A DNA stretch of 21,635 nucleotides from a virus: the IMG/VR virus record IMGVR_UViG_3300012920_000330, positions 1-21,635 of that record. One strand, 5' to 3'. Positions 8,480 through 14,579 of the stretch are shown piece after piece; position 1 is the stretch's first letter, and every line of letters begins with the position of its first letter. The position numbers were made by a program, and so were the translations under genes. Under the pieces are notes generated by a model. That model made no database searches. It was not told the DNA's origin and saw only the letters and a list, made by a program, of their open reading frames with translations.

Positions 8480-8604
8480 AGTGGGCGAGGATTTGCTGAC
8501 GACTATGTTATGACTGGCTTGGCTTATCTTCTGCCCTTAACATATGTCCCTCGAGGATGTCAGCTTCAGCGCACTACTGCCAGAGTTATGCGCAACTCGC
8601 CCAC
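8480..8604 (-). ncRNA. Candidate structured RNA with loop-loop pseudoknot
   Basis: This non-coding stretch is 52% G+C, well above its surroundings, and almost every base fits one fold. Closing helix: 8481-8489 with 8596-8604, nine perfect pairs. Inside it, 8495-8500 pairs with 8559-8564 (GCTGAC/GTCAGC). Nested in that, 8501-8510 pairs with 8538-8548 (ten pairs, one bulge), and CCTCGAGG at 8549-8556 can form a mini-hairpin. A separate hairpin pairs 8569-8573 with 8589-8593 (GCGCA/TGCGC). The two large loops can join through CTGGC 8514-8518 with GCCAG 8579-8583. The minus strand is preferred because neighbouring genes read that way and the unpaired bases are then A-rich (TGAA, AGAAGATAA). It starts one base after the upstream stop codon. 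No known family is recognised; wcaG and manA RNAs of marine phages were considered but cannot be checked here. Confidence 0.6.
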
Positions 8605-8605
8605 A

Positions 8606-8932
8606 TTATTTCGTCACTTGGGGTGTAACTGTAACAATTCCTTCGACAACTCTTATTGTCTCGGATGCTGAAGCAGATTCAACGTCATAAACGTATCTTC
8701 CTGCCTTTAAATTTCCTGTCTGGGCTGCGGTTAAAGATAGTGTAATAACACCTGTACCGTCTACTTGCGCAGTAGTAAAATCTGTTGATGACGAACTGTA
8801 ATAGCTTTTTCTTATTTGTGCTGTTGTTGTATAGCCAGTCAGGTCTTTTGCTGAACCTGTACTATCTTTGGCAGTAACCGTCGTAGAGAATGTTGTTCCC
8901 TGATCAATTACTATGTTCTGTTGAGTTGCCAT
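8606..8932 (-). CDS. Small beta-rich virion protein (BppU N-domain/Ig-like)
   Basis: This encodes 108 residues with alternating Thr/Ser-rich strands. The pattern is NIVIDQGTTFSTTVTAKDST, then AKDLTGYTTTAQIRKSY, VITLSLTAAQTGNL and GRYVYDVES, ending in EGIVTVTPQV. This resembles the small Ig-like fold at the N-terminus of BppU-type baseplate proteins and stand-alone proteins common in T4-like marine phages. A structural role, perhaps as a decoration or fibre attachment subunit, is inferred from that resemblance and from its late promoter. There is no signal peptide and no cysteine. It has its own TATAAATA box 22 nt upstream and an AAGGAG ribosome binding site, so its transcript would run straight into the candidate RNA downstream. 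Confidence 0.7.
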   Translation of the reverse strand: MATQQNIVIDQGTTFSTTVTAKDSTGSAKDLTGYTTTAQIRKSYYSSSSTDFTTAQVDGTGVITLSLTAAQTGNLKAGRYVYDVESASASETIRVVEGIVTVTPQVTK

Positions 8933-8953
8933 TAATTTTACTCCTTTTGCTCT

Positions 8954-8961
8954 TATTTATA
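8954..8961 (-). promoter_or_regulatory. Late promoter for the 108-residue virion protein
   Basis: On the minus strand this is a perfect TATAAATA box, 21 nt before the ATG at 8932. It leaves a leader just long enough for the AAGGAG ribosome binding site. It is 4 bp from the -35 element of the opposing promoter. Confidence 0.78.
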
Positions 8962-8965
8962 AGAC

Positions 8966-8994
8966 TTGACTTATTACAAATATTAGGGTAATAT
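8966..8994 (+). promoter_or_regulatory. Sigma70-like promoter of the glycan cassette
   Basis: TTGACT (8966-8971), a 17-nt spacer and TAATAT (8989-8994) make a good host-type promoter in front of the first plus-strand gene. Transcription would start near 9001, only about 4 nt before the ATG at 9005, so the message would be nearly leaderless. No late box is seen for this gene, which suggests expression before the late phase (inference). Confidence 0.6.
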
Positions 8995-9004
8995 ATAGAT
9001 TGCT

Positions 9005-9697
9005 ATGCTTACAATACATACATTATTATATGGTGACAAGTATAATTACGATGACGTAAATCGGATTGCTGCAACAATAGGCATTGGAGCAGGTTTCCAA
9101 TATCGTTATGTTTGTCATACTGATCAGGGTGAACGCCTTCGTGCTGAAGGTCTTTATCCTGAAATTAATTTGCGATGGGCAGACTCAGAACTTGGAACAT
9201 TCGAGAAAGTAAATATCTTGGGACAAGACTGGGGACAATCATTATATTTAGATTTAGATGTGGTAATACAAAAACCAGAAAAGGTCTGGGATTTGTTTAC
9301 TGAGGGTTTGAAGATTTGTAAAACACACTGGAAACACGATGGCTTCGAATCTGAACACGGTGGCGGTGATTTCAATTCAAGTGTAATAGCTTGGAAGGGG
9401 ATTCAAGGTCTTAATATCAAAAAACACTTCAATGAAAATCCATACAAATGGATAAGAGAATATAAGGGTTGTGATGATAAATACCTATTCCACGAGCATA
9501 AAAATGACTTTGATACATATGAAAAAGGAGTGTTATACTCCTATATGTATGGAATTGACCACGAAACGGATGTAAGTCCACGTGGCAGAAAATACAGACC
9601 TGACCCAACAATTTGTTTGTTGAATGGTCAGGATCGACATAATTTTGATTTGAGGACTGATTACTATACTCACTTTTCTAACGATAAAGTGGGGTGA
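9005..9697 (+). CDS. Glycosyltransferase, DxD type (cassette copy 1)
   Basis: This is a 230-residue nucleotide-sugar-dependent transferase of the kind found in T4-like marine phages. The N-terminal strand MLTIHTLLYGDKYNYDDVNR and YRYVCHTDQGERL at residues 33-45 form the nucleotide-binding start of a GT-A fold. YLDLDVVIQ at 81-89 carries the metal-binding DxD (D83, D85), and GGDFNSSVIAW at 120-130 fits the acceptor side. The sugar and acceptor cannot be told. It is the first gene of the cassette and the closest match in layout to the copies at 9666, 11042 and 12787. The start is supported by alignment to those copies; no good ribosome binding site is near, consistent with a leaderless message. 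Its last 32 nt overlap the next gene. Confidence 0.8.
   Translation: MLTIHTLLYGDKYNYDDVNRIAATIGIGAGFQYRYVCHTDQGERLRAEGLYPEINLRWADSELGTFEKVNILGQDWGQSLYLDLDVVIQKPEKVWDLFTEGLKICKTHWKHDGFESEHGGGDFNSSVIAWKGIQGLNIKKHFNENPYKWIREYKGCDDKYLFHEHKNDFDTYEKGVLYSYMYGIDHETDVSPRGRKYRPDPTICLLNGQDRHNFDLRTDYYTHFSNDKVG
9652..9656 (+). promoter_or_regulatory. Ribosome binding site that points to an ATA start
   Basis: GAGGA at 9652-9656 lies inside the end of the first glycosyltransferase and is followed after 9 nt by ATA at 9666, in the frame of the next gene. The first ATG in that frame (9735) lies inside the conserved domain and would remove the family's KWGxKY motif. Confidence 0.6.
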
Positions 9698-11051
9698 AAA
9701 ATACTCTCCTGATTATGTAAATAATCTATATGGAATGATTGATGCTAATTATGTCAATCAGTTTCGTATGGTTTGTTTCACAGATGAGCCAGAAGGCATT
9801 CGCGAAGAAGTAGAAGTACATCCCATTCCTGATATAAAACCACTTCATCCAAAGTATTGGTTCGGAGAGGAGAATTATTGCTGGGATCGTTCTAAATTTT
9901 TATTGTTCAATGCAGAAGAATGGCTTGCAACGACTGGACCATTCTGTTACTTTGACCTTGATGTAATTATCCAAGACTCTATTGACGAGTTTTATGACCT
10001 TGCATTCAAACCACATATCTTATACTCACACTGGCAACCTGAAGGACAACTCAAATTAAGAAGATTTAGAGATATACGAGGAACATATTTTAACTCCAGT
10101 TGTATGATGTGGTGGTCTGATCAGCCGAAAAAAATATATGAAGATGTGATAGAGAACCCAGATATATTCAAAACATTCTATAAGGGTTCAGATAATTACC
10201 ACCAATGGCGTAGACCAGCAGGAACTGAATTCTGGAACTTCTTACCACACGAATGGTATTATAGTTATAACTATCAAGATACAGATTATGATGCAAAACT
10301 CGCTCTGTTTAATCAGAATGTAATAGAGAGCGAAGATACAATATCAATAGACCAGTTGGAAGATTCTATACTTCTTAATCATTGGTATGGTAAGTATGAT
10401 ATGTATAAAGACTTTCCTACTCGTGTTGTATTGGAACTTACTAACAAACACAACGATACAGGAAACTCGTTCAATGATATATTTGTTGAAGATGACGAAC
10501 TTACATTGCAAGATGTAAAAAGAATATTCCAAGAAACACCTGAATATGTAACTTTCCTACACACACTTTCTAAACCGAGTCGCTGTAAAGATTATATGAA
10601 AATTATAGAGTGGTTTGAAGAACAAGGAAGTCAAATAATAATTCCAGCTATGCCTGAAGAAGTCCCAGTTGAAGTGTCAAATATGCCTGACATTAAGAAA
10701 TCTGATCAAGTAACGAGAGAAAACATTAAGAAATTTAAACAGAAAGAAGAATATAGGAATGTTGCAAAAGAAGAAAAATGGGTGATTGATTGTGAAGCTA
10801 GAAACGAAAATATGGTTTACATCAATGCAAAGGGACAAGTTTTTCCTTGTTCATATATCGCGAGAGATATTTTAGAGAATAGACTCTACCCTCTCCACCC
10901 AATAGACTATCCGTACAATCCTAAATATAATAACGCGAAGTCCTTTCCATTAAAGGAAATTGTATATAATGCGGACTTTGAATGTTATAATGATAGTCTT
11001 AAAAAAGACCATTTAAAAATTTGTAAAGAGACTTGTGGAAGATGCGTGTAA
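9666..11051 (+). CDS. Glycosyltransferase fused to degenerate radical SAM/SPASM-like region
   Basis: From ATA at 9666 the product has 461 residues; from the first ATG (9735) it has 438 and lacks its N-terminal strand. Residues 1-240 are a DxD glycosyltransferase: IKWGEKYSPDYVNNL at 7-21, YFDLDVIIQ at 95-103, YFNSSCMMWW and a Tyr/Trp-rich acceptor region. Residues about 250-335 resemble the start of a radical SAM barrel (VVLELTNK then an LTLQDVKRIF helix and KIIEWFEEQG), but the CX3CX2C positions read H262, G266, F269. Residues 372-461 resemble a SPASM domain: C376, YINAKGQVFPC (C395), C440 and CKETCGRC (C453, C457, C460). So the cluster-binding tail is kept but the catalytic cluster site is lost. 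The 3' end overlaps the next gene. Function beyond glycosyl transfer is not predictable. Confidence 0.75.
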   Translation: MLTFLTIKWGEKYSPDYVNNLYGMIDANYVNQFRMVCFTDEPEGIREEVEVHPIPDIKPLHPKYWFGEENYCWDRSKFLLFNAEEWLATTGPFCYFDLDVIIQDSIDEFYDLAFKPHILYSHWQPEGQLKLRRFRDIRGTYFNSSCMMWWSDQPKKIYEDVIENPDIFKTFYKGSDNYHQWRRPAGTEFWNFLPHEWYYSYNYQDTDYDAKLALFNQNVIESEDTISIDQLEDSILLNHWYGKYDMYKDFPTRVVLELTNKHNDTGNSFNDIFVEDDELTLQDVKRIFQETPEYVTFLHTLSKPSRCKDYMKIIEWFEEQGSQIIIPAMPEEVPVEVSNMPDIKKSDQVTRENIKKFKQKEEYRNVAKEEKWVIDCEARNENMVYINAKGQVFPCSYIARDILENRLYPLHPIDYPYNPKYNNAKSFPLKEIVYNADFECYNDSLKKDHLKICKETCGRCV

Positions 11052-11842
11052 ATTTTGTATGTGCTAAATGGGGTACAAAGTATGGGGCACACTTTGTCAA
11101 TAGACTATGCAACATGGCTCGTAGAAACTGCCCTGATCAGTTTGACGTACACTTCTATTGTTACACTGATGATGATACTGGTCTTCAATCTGATATTAAA
11201 GTTATCCCCTTTCCAGATATTCCGAACATCCATCCTAAGTATTGGTTTGGGATGGACGATTTTAAATACGGAATGGCTCGTTGTTGGGATCGTGCAAAAA
11301 CTTTTGTTTTTAACACCCATAATTTCGCCGATGACAAACCTACTGGTCGGTTCGTCTTTCTAGATCTTGATGTAATAATTCAAAACGACCTAACTCCTAT
11401 AATTACTTACAATATGGAACAACCTACAAAGATGCGTTCTTGGTGGCAAGATCCCAGACCAATGAATAGTCGTAGATTTAAACTGTCACACGGTGCATTT
11501 ACCAATGGCAGTTGTCAAGTATGGAGTGATGACCAATGTGAACCAATATGGGAAGATGTACTAAAACATCAGGAAAAAATTTGGTTTACATTCACAGACG
11601 GCACTGATAATTACCACAGTTGGCGTTGGAAAGAACTATGGGATTATTTTCCAAGTTGGATGGCATACTCGTATAATCGAGGTCGCTCTTGGGATGAAGA
11701 CGATTTGAACGTAGGAATTTATAGAGAGAATTGTATCCTCTGCGTATTCAATGTCGACCTTCTTCCTTTCGAAGATGCATCGCGAGGTACAACAAAACAA
11801 GATGAATTAGTCGACCCAAAATTATTGGAACACTGGAAATGA
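11042..11842 (+). CDS. Glycosyltransferase, DxD type (cassette copy 3)
   Basis: This 266-residue protein begins MRVNFVCAKWGTKYGAHFVN, matching the N-termini of the other three cassette transferases. A TTG at 11033 would extend it by three residues, but alignment favours the ATG at 11042. Motifs are FYCYTDDD at residues 38-45, HPKYWFG at 64-70, CWDRAKTFVFN at 81-91, FLDLDVIIQ at 106-114 with D108/D110 as metal ligands, TNGSCQVWS and GTDNYHSWRW. HPKYWFG and DNYHxWR also occur in the 9666 gene, so these two are the closest pair. The gene overlaps the previous one by 10 nt and the next by 4 nt (ATGA), pointing to coupled translation. Substrate unknown. Confidence 0.82.
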   Translation: MRVNFVCAKWGTKYGAHFVNRLCNMARRNCPDQFDVHFYCYTDDDTGLQSDIKVIPFPDIPNIHPKYWFGMDDFKYGMARCWDRAKTFVFNTHNFADDKPTGRFVFLDLDVIIQNDLTPIITYNMEQPTKMRSWWQDPRPMNSRRFKLSHGAFTNGSCQVWSDDQCEPIWEDVLKHQEKIWFTFTDGTDNYHSWRWKELWDYFPSWMAYSYNRGRSWDEDDLNVGIYRENCILCVFNVDLLPFEDASRGTTKQDELVDPKLLEHWK

Positions 11843-12234
11843 AGATAGGATTTACTGCAAGTGCATTTGATTTACTACATACTGGTCACGTTGCTATGTT
11901 GCAAGAAGCAAAACAACAATGTGATTATTTGATATGTGGATTACATTTTAATCCTAGATGGGAAAGGAAAGAGAAAAATAAACCTGCACAGAATATCGTT
12001 GAACGATATACACAACTAAAAGCAGTGAAATATGTAGACGAAATTATACCATATTCAACTGAAAGAGAACTGTTAGATATTTTAGAACTATATCCAATTG
12101 ATATAAGAATCATTGGTGAAGAATATAGAGATAAAGATTTCACAGGTAAAGATATGGGAATAGAAATTTACTATAACAAACGACAACACAGATTTAGTAG
12201 CAATGAATTACGAAACAAGATTCTGGAGAAATAA
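11839..12234 (+). CDS. Cytidylyltransferase, TagD/glycerol-3-phosphate type
   Basis: This 131-residue enzyme belongs to the HxGH nucleotidyltransferase family, which joins a phosphorylated small molecule to CMP (or AMP). The start MKIGFTASAFDLLHTGHVAM carries the catalytic H14-TG-H17, and GLHFNPRWERKEKNKP is the usual substrate loop. ERYTQLKAVKYVDEIIPY at residues 55-72 and the HRFSSNELRNKI end correspond to the TagD ERxxxLxxxxxVDEVIP and RTxGISTTxI segments, the latter with replacements. Length matches TagD (about 130). It would supply a CDP-activated group such as CDP-glycerol to neighbouring transferases; whether the substrate is glycerol-3-phosphate cannot be decided. Start codon and previous stop overlap as ATGA. 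Confidence 0.83.
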   Translation: MKIGFTASAFDLLHTGHVAMLQEAKQQCDYLICGLHFNPRWERKEKNKPAQNIVERYTQLKAVKYVDEIIPYSTERELLDILELYPIDIRIIGEEYRDKDFTGKDMGIEIYYNKRQHRFSSNELRNKILEK

Positions 12235-12790
12235 GGATTGGTTATGGACTGCTGATGACCACCATGCTTGGAATCATTTGACTATACAACATCCTGATAT
12301 TCCTAAACAGATACTTGAAGAAGTTGATGGTGTGAATATGGTCGTTCAAGCAGGTGGACATTGCGGTTTATATACATGGCAATATTGTTCCGCAGTTGAT
12401 GAAGTTGTAACATTCGAACCAGATTCTTGGAATCTAAAATGTTTGAAAGAAAACTTAAAAGAATATAATAATGTTTCAATATATCCATATGCTCTCGGTA
12501 ATGAAGATAGAAAATGTGGAATAAAAAGAGACAGAGTAAATAGCGGTGCAACAAGAGTAAAACGAAGAGGTGAAATACTGCAGGTTACATTAGATAAATT
12601 TCATTTAGAACCTGATTTAATTCACCTAGATATTGAAGGTATGGAAAGAAGTGCACTCAAAGGAATGTTAGGTACGATAAAAATAAGTAAACCTGCGATT
12701 GTATTGGAAAGAGCAAACGGCGAGGATATATTGACAGATATGGGTTACAAAAGACATAAACAGTTTGGATTAGATTGGCTATACCTATGA
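12203..12790 (+). CDS. FkbM-family SAM-dependent methyltransferase
   Basis: This 195-residue protein has the FkbM pattern of O-methyltransferases that often act on sugars. Motif I is VVQAGGHCGLY at residues 47-57, the acidic ribose-binding residue is E72 in VVTFEPD, and the family signature is LDIEGME at 142-148, following a VTLDKF segment. N-terminal residues about 1-40 (WRNKDWLWTADDHHAW) are an extra phage-type lead region rich in Trp and His. It probably methylates the glycan made by the neighbouring transferases (inference from context). The start lies 32 nt inside the cytidylyltransferase gene, and its stop overlaps the next ATG as ATGA. Confidence 0.85.
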   Translation: MNYETRFWRNKDWLWTADDHHAWNHLTIQHPDIPKQILEEVDGVNMVVQAGGHCGLYTWQYCSAVDEVVTFEPDSWNLKCLKENLKEYNNVSIYPYALGNEDRKCGIKRDRVNSGATRVKRRGEILQVTLDKFHLEPDLIHLDIEGMERSALKGMLGTIKISKPAIVLERANGEDILTDMGYKRHKQFGLDWLYL

Positions 12791-13461
12791 ACATATACAC
12801 AGTGAAATGGGGAGACAAATACTCCTCTGATTATGTCAATAAGATTGCATATGATGTTGCTTCTGATTTTCCAGAAACTAATCGTCAGATGTATTGTATA
12901 ACTGATAATCCAGAAGGATTGGCTGAATTTATTGAACCTATCTTGATTCCCAAATATAATGATTTAGAGAAATGGTGGAACAAAATGTATTTGTTTTCGC
13001 CGTTGGTTGATCAGAAAGGAGAAAAACTTTTCTTTGACCTTGACATTCTAATTCAGCACGATATAAAAGCATTTGAAGAGTTTGAACCTGAAGATTGTTT
13101 AGGTATTGTAAAGACTTGGTGGCACGATCTCGAGCGGATGCGCGAGGAGACAAAGCACGTACCACATAAATTCAGCGATATTAACTCAAGTATATTACGC
13201 TGGAATGATAGTTTCGACTCTGCAAAGCTGTGGGAATACTTTAATAAATATAAACAACAGATACTTTGGCAATATCGAGGTATAGATAATTTTCTTTGTG
13301 ATAAGAATATAATCCCGATGAAACTGTTCCCTCTAGGATGGGTTTACAGTTTCAATCAAGGTTATATCTATCCACAAGATATTGAAAAGCACGTGTATCG
13401 TGACTTGCCATATATATGTTTATTTGACTCTATGGGTAAAAGTGAAGATGTTAAAATCTAA
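12787..13461 (+). CDS. Glycosyltransferase, DxD type (cassette copy 4)
   Basis: This 224-residue protein starts MNIYTVKWGDKYSSDYVNKI at an ATG overlapping the FkbM stop; a TTG twelve bases upstream is disfavoured. QMYCITDNPEGL at residues 34-45 is the nucleotide-binding strand, LFFDLDILIQ at 81-90 holds the DxD (D84, D86), and INSSILRWN gives the acceptor-side motif. IPMKLFPLGWVYSFNQGY near the C-terminus matches the Tyr-rich acceptor region of the paralogues. It is the fourth related transferase in the cassette and the most compact. Its last 14 nt overlap the next gene. Donor and acceptor are not predictable. Confidence 0.82.
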   Translation: MNIYTVKWGDKYSSDYVNKIAYDVASDFPETNRQMYCITDNPEGLAEFIEPILIPKYNDLEKWWNKMYLFSPLVDQKGEKLFFDLDILIQHDIKAFEEFEPEDCLGIVKTWWHDLERMREETKHVPHKFSDINSSILRWNDSFDSAKLWEYFNKYKQQILWQYRGIDNFLCDKNIIPMKLFPLGWVYSFNQGYIYPQDIEKHVYRDLPYICLFDSMGKSEDVKI

Positions 13462-14119
13462 TTTTCTAAATAATTTTAAGTTCTATGGTGAAGCATTATA
13501 TTTCATCGAACAAAAAGCACCACACAAACTTACCGACTTACGCCAATGTCACGAGCAAAACCATGTCGAAGCTGCAACATGGCTCGTAGAAGAACTGATC
13601 ACAAATATTGACAACTGTGCAAGGCAGGAAAAACTAAAAGTATTAGTTCTAAACTCTTGGTTGGGTATGCCACTTGTTCCTTTACTTTGTGAAAATATCG
13701 ACATCGGAGAGTTACATTTAGTCGATCTCGACAAAGAAGCATTGGATATATCTAAAATACTACACAAACATTATGCACAAGAGAAGTTTGTAAAGTTTAG
13801 ACATCATTGTTTAGATATTCCGTTTGCATTTGATGACTTAAATAAAATAGATGCGGATATCGTAATCGCTATCAATACTGAACAAATGTATCCGCTAAAA
13901 GAACTTACAACAAAAAACCCAATGGCATTGTTTGCTTGTCAGAATAGTAATGTTATTGAAGAGATGTATGGTATCAACTGCGTCAATTCAGTAAAAGATT
14001 TAACCGAGCAAATCGGTCTAGATGAGATATACTATGAAGGACAAAAAGAGCAAACATACTACTCTTGGGATGGGCAAAAAAAGTACGATCGCTTTATGGT
14101 GATTGGCTCAAAAGAATAA
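13448..14119 (+). CDS. Class I SAM-methyltransferase-like protein
   Basis: The product has 223 residues from the ATG at 13448, preceded by GTGAAG; longer readings from a TTG at 13382 run through the previous gene and are rejected. A Rossmann-like core is visible: KVLVLNSWLGMPLVPLL at residues 64-80 in the place of motif I, ELHLVDLDKEALDISKIL at 88-105 with the usual acidic residue, LDIPFAFDDLNKIDADIVIA at 122-141, and NTEQMYPL. Motif I lacks the common GxGxG, so cofactor binding is likely but not proved. It is the last gene of the cassette. No terminator hairpin is seen after it. Confidence 0.6.
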   Translation: MLKSNFLNNFKFYGEALYFIEQKAPHKLTDLRQCHEQNHVEAATWLVEELITNIDNCARQEKLKVLVLNSWLGMPLVPLLCENIDIGELHLVDLDKEALDISKILHKHYAQEKFVKFRHHCLDIPFAFDDLNKIDADIVIAINTEQMYPLKELTTKNPMALFACQNSNVIEEMYGINCVNSVKDLTEQIGLDEIYYEGQKEQTYYSWDGQKKYDRFMVIGSKE

Positions 14120-14148
14120 GTATATAATCTAATTTTTCACACACCTTT

Positions 14149-14156
14149 TATAAATA
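14149..14156 (+). promoter_or_regulatory. Late promoter for two small membrane protein genes
   Basis: This is a perfect TATAAATA box on the plus strand in the 100-nt gap after the glycan cassette. Transcription would start near 14168, giving a leader of about 50 nt before the ATG at 14220. It is the only clear late box on the plus strand here. Confidence 0.7.
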
Positions 14157-14166
14157 GTTTTAGGTT

Positions 14167-14192
14167 GTTATAAAAATTAATTTTTTTATAAC
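14167..14192 (+). other. A/T-rich hairpin at the 5' end of the late leader
   Basis: GTTATAAAAA at 14167-14176 and TTTTTATAAC at 14183-14192 are perfect complements around a 6-nt TTAATT loop. The hairpin begins where transcripts from the late box should start, so it would cap the message. It could instead be a weak DNA palindrome. Confidence 0.55.
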
Positions 14193-14219
14193 TTTTAGTA
14201 ATACTTAACAGGAAAAACC

Positions 14220-14360
14220 ATGACCACAGTTATATTAATAACGAAGAGCATGGTGCGAAAAACCAAAGCGTTCGCCGAATTTCTAGCATACATTGCTCTT
14301 CCTTTAGGAATCCCTTACATGATAATCGTGCAAACGAGAGCAAGTTATTTTGGATTCTAG
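14220..14360 (+). CDS. Small one-helix membrane protein (46 residues)
   Basis: This short gene starts at an ATG with AGGAAA five bases upstream, downstream of a perfect late box. The product begins with a basic lead (KSMVRKTKAF at residues 9-18), followed by a hydrophobic helix FLAYIALPLGIPYMIIV at 21-37 and a short polar tail. That is the layout of a single-pass inner-membrane peptide. It ends 3 nt before the next small gene, which also encodes one membrane helix. The family is not recognised. Candidate roles are lysis (holin or antiholin-like) or envelope modification, based only on size, helix and late promoter. Confidence 0.6.
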   Translation: MTTVILITKSMVRKTKAFAEFLAYIALPLGIPYMIIVQTRASYFGF

Positions 14361-14363
14361 AAT

Positions 14364-14579
14364 ATGAAACCAGACCATGTAAAAAAATTTGAAGATTCGC
14401 TAAACTATCCAGACTATACGTCAGAACAAAAAAAACTTGGGTTGAATGAAAAAGATATGGATTGGATTTGCGAACACCCAATGTTTTACATGGTCTTCAT
14501 ACCAACTTTAGTTGCAACAGTACCTGCAACAATAATGGCTTGTGTTGTATGGTATCATCAGTATTACTTCGGGATTTAA
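14364..14579 (+). CDS. Small membrane protein with C-terminal helix (71 residues)
   Basis: The product has a charged soluble N-terminal part (MKPDHVKKFEDSLNYPDYTS, then KKLGLNEKDMDWICEHP) and a C-terminal membrane helix FYMVFIPTLVATVPATIMAC at residues 41-60, ending in WYHQYYFGI. It lies 3 nt after the 46-residue membrane protein and shares its late promoter. Its TAA stop overlaps the stop of the convergent gene in the palindrome TTAA. No family is recognised. A late role at the membrane is inferred. The N-terminus could face the cytoplasm, given its many charged residues before the helix. Confidence 0.65.
   Translation: MKPDHVKKFEDSLNYPDYTSEQKKLGLNEKDMDWICEHPMFYMVFIPTLVATVPATIMACVVWYHQYYFGI

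Noticed and set aside
8480-8604. tRNA or tmRNA
   Set aside because: No cloverleaf, anticodon arm, T-loop consensus or CCA end is visible, and the helix order does not fit either.
9655-9740. Programmed frameshift joining the first two glycosyltransferases
   Set aside because: The second gene has its own ribosome binding site and an N-terminus that aligns from position 1 with its paralogues, so two separate proteins are more likely than a fusion.
13382-13447. N-terminal extension of the last cassette gene from a TTG
   Set aside because: It overlaps the end of the previous glycosyltransferase by 80 nt, and the ATG at 13448 has a better upstream site and a natural start.
14167-14192. Intrinsic terminator for the glycan cassette
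   Set aside because: The stem contains only two G-C pairs, there is no U-run after it, and it lies downstream of a late promoter at the expected transcript 5' end.
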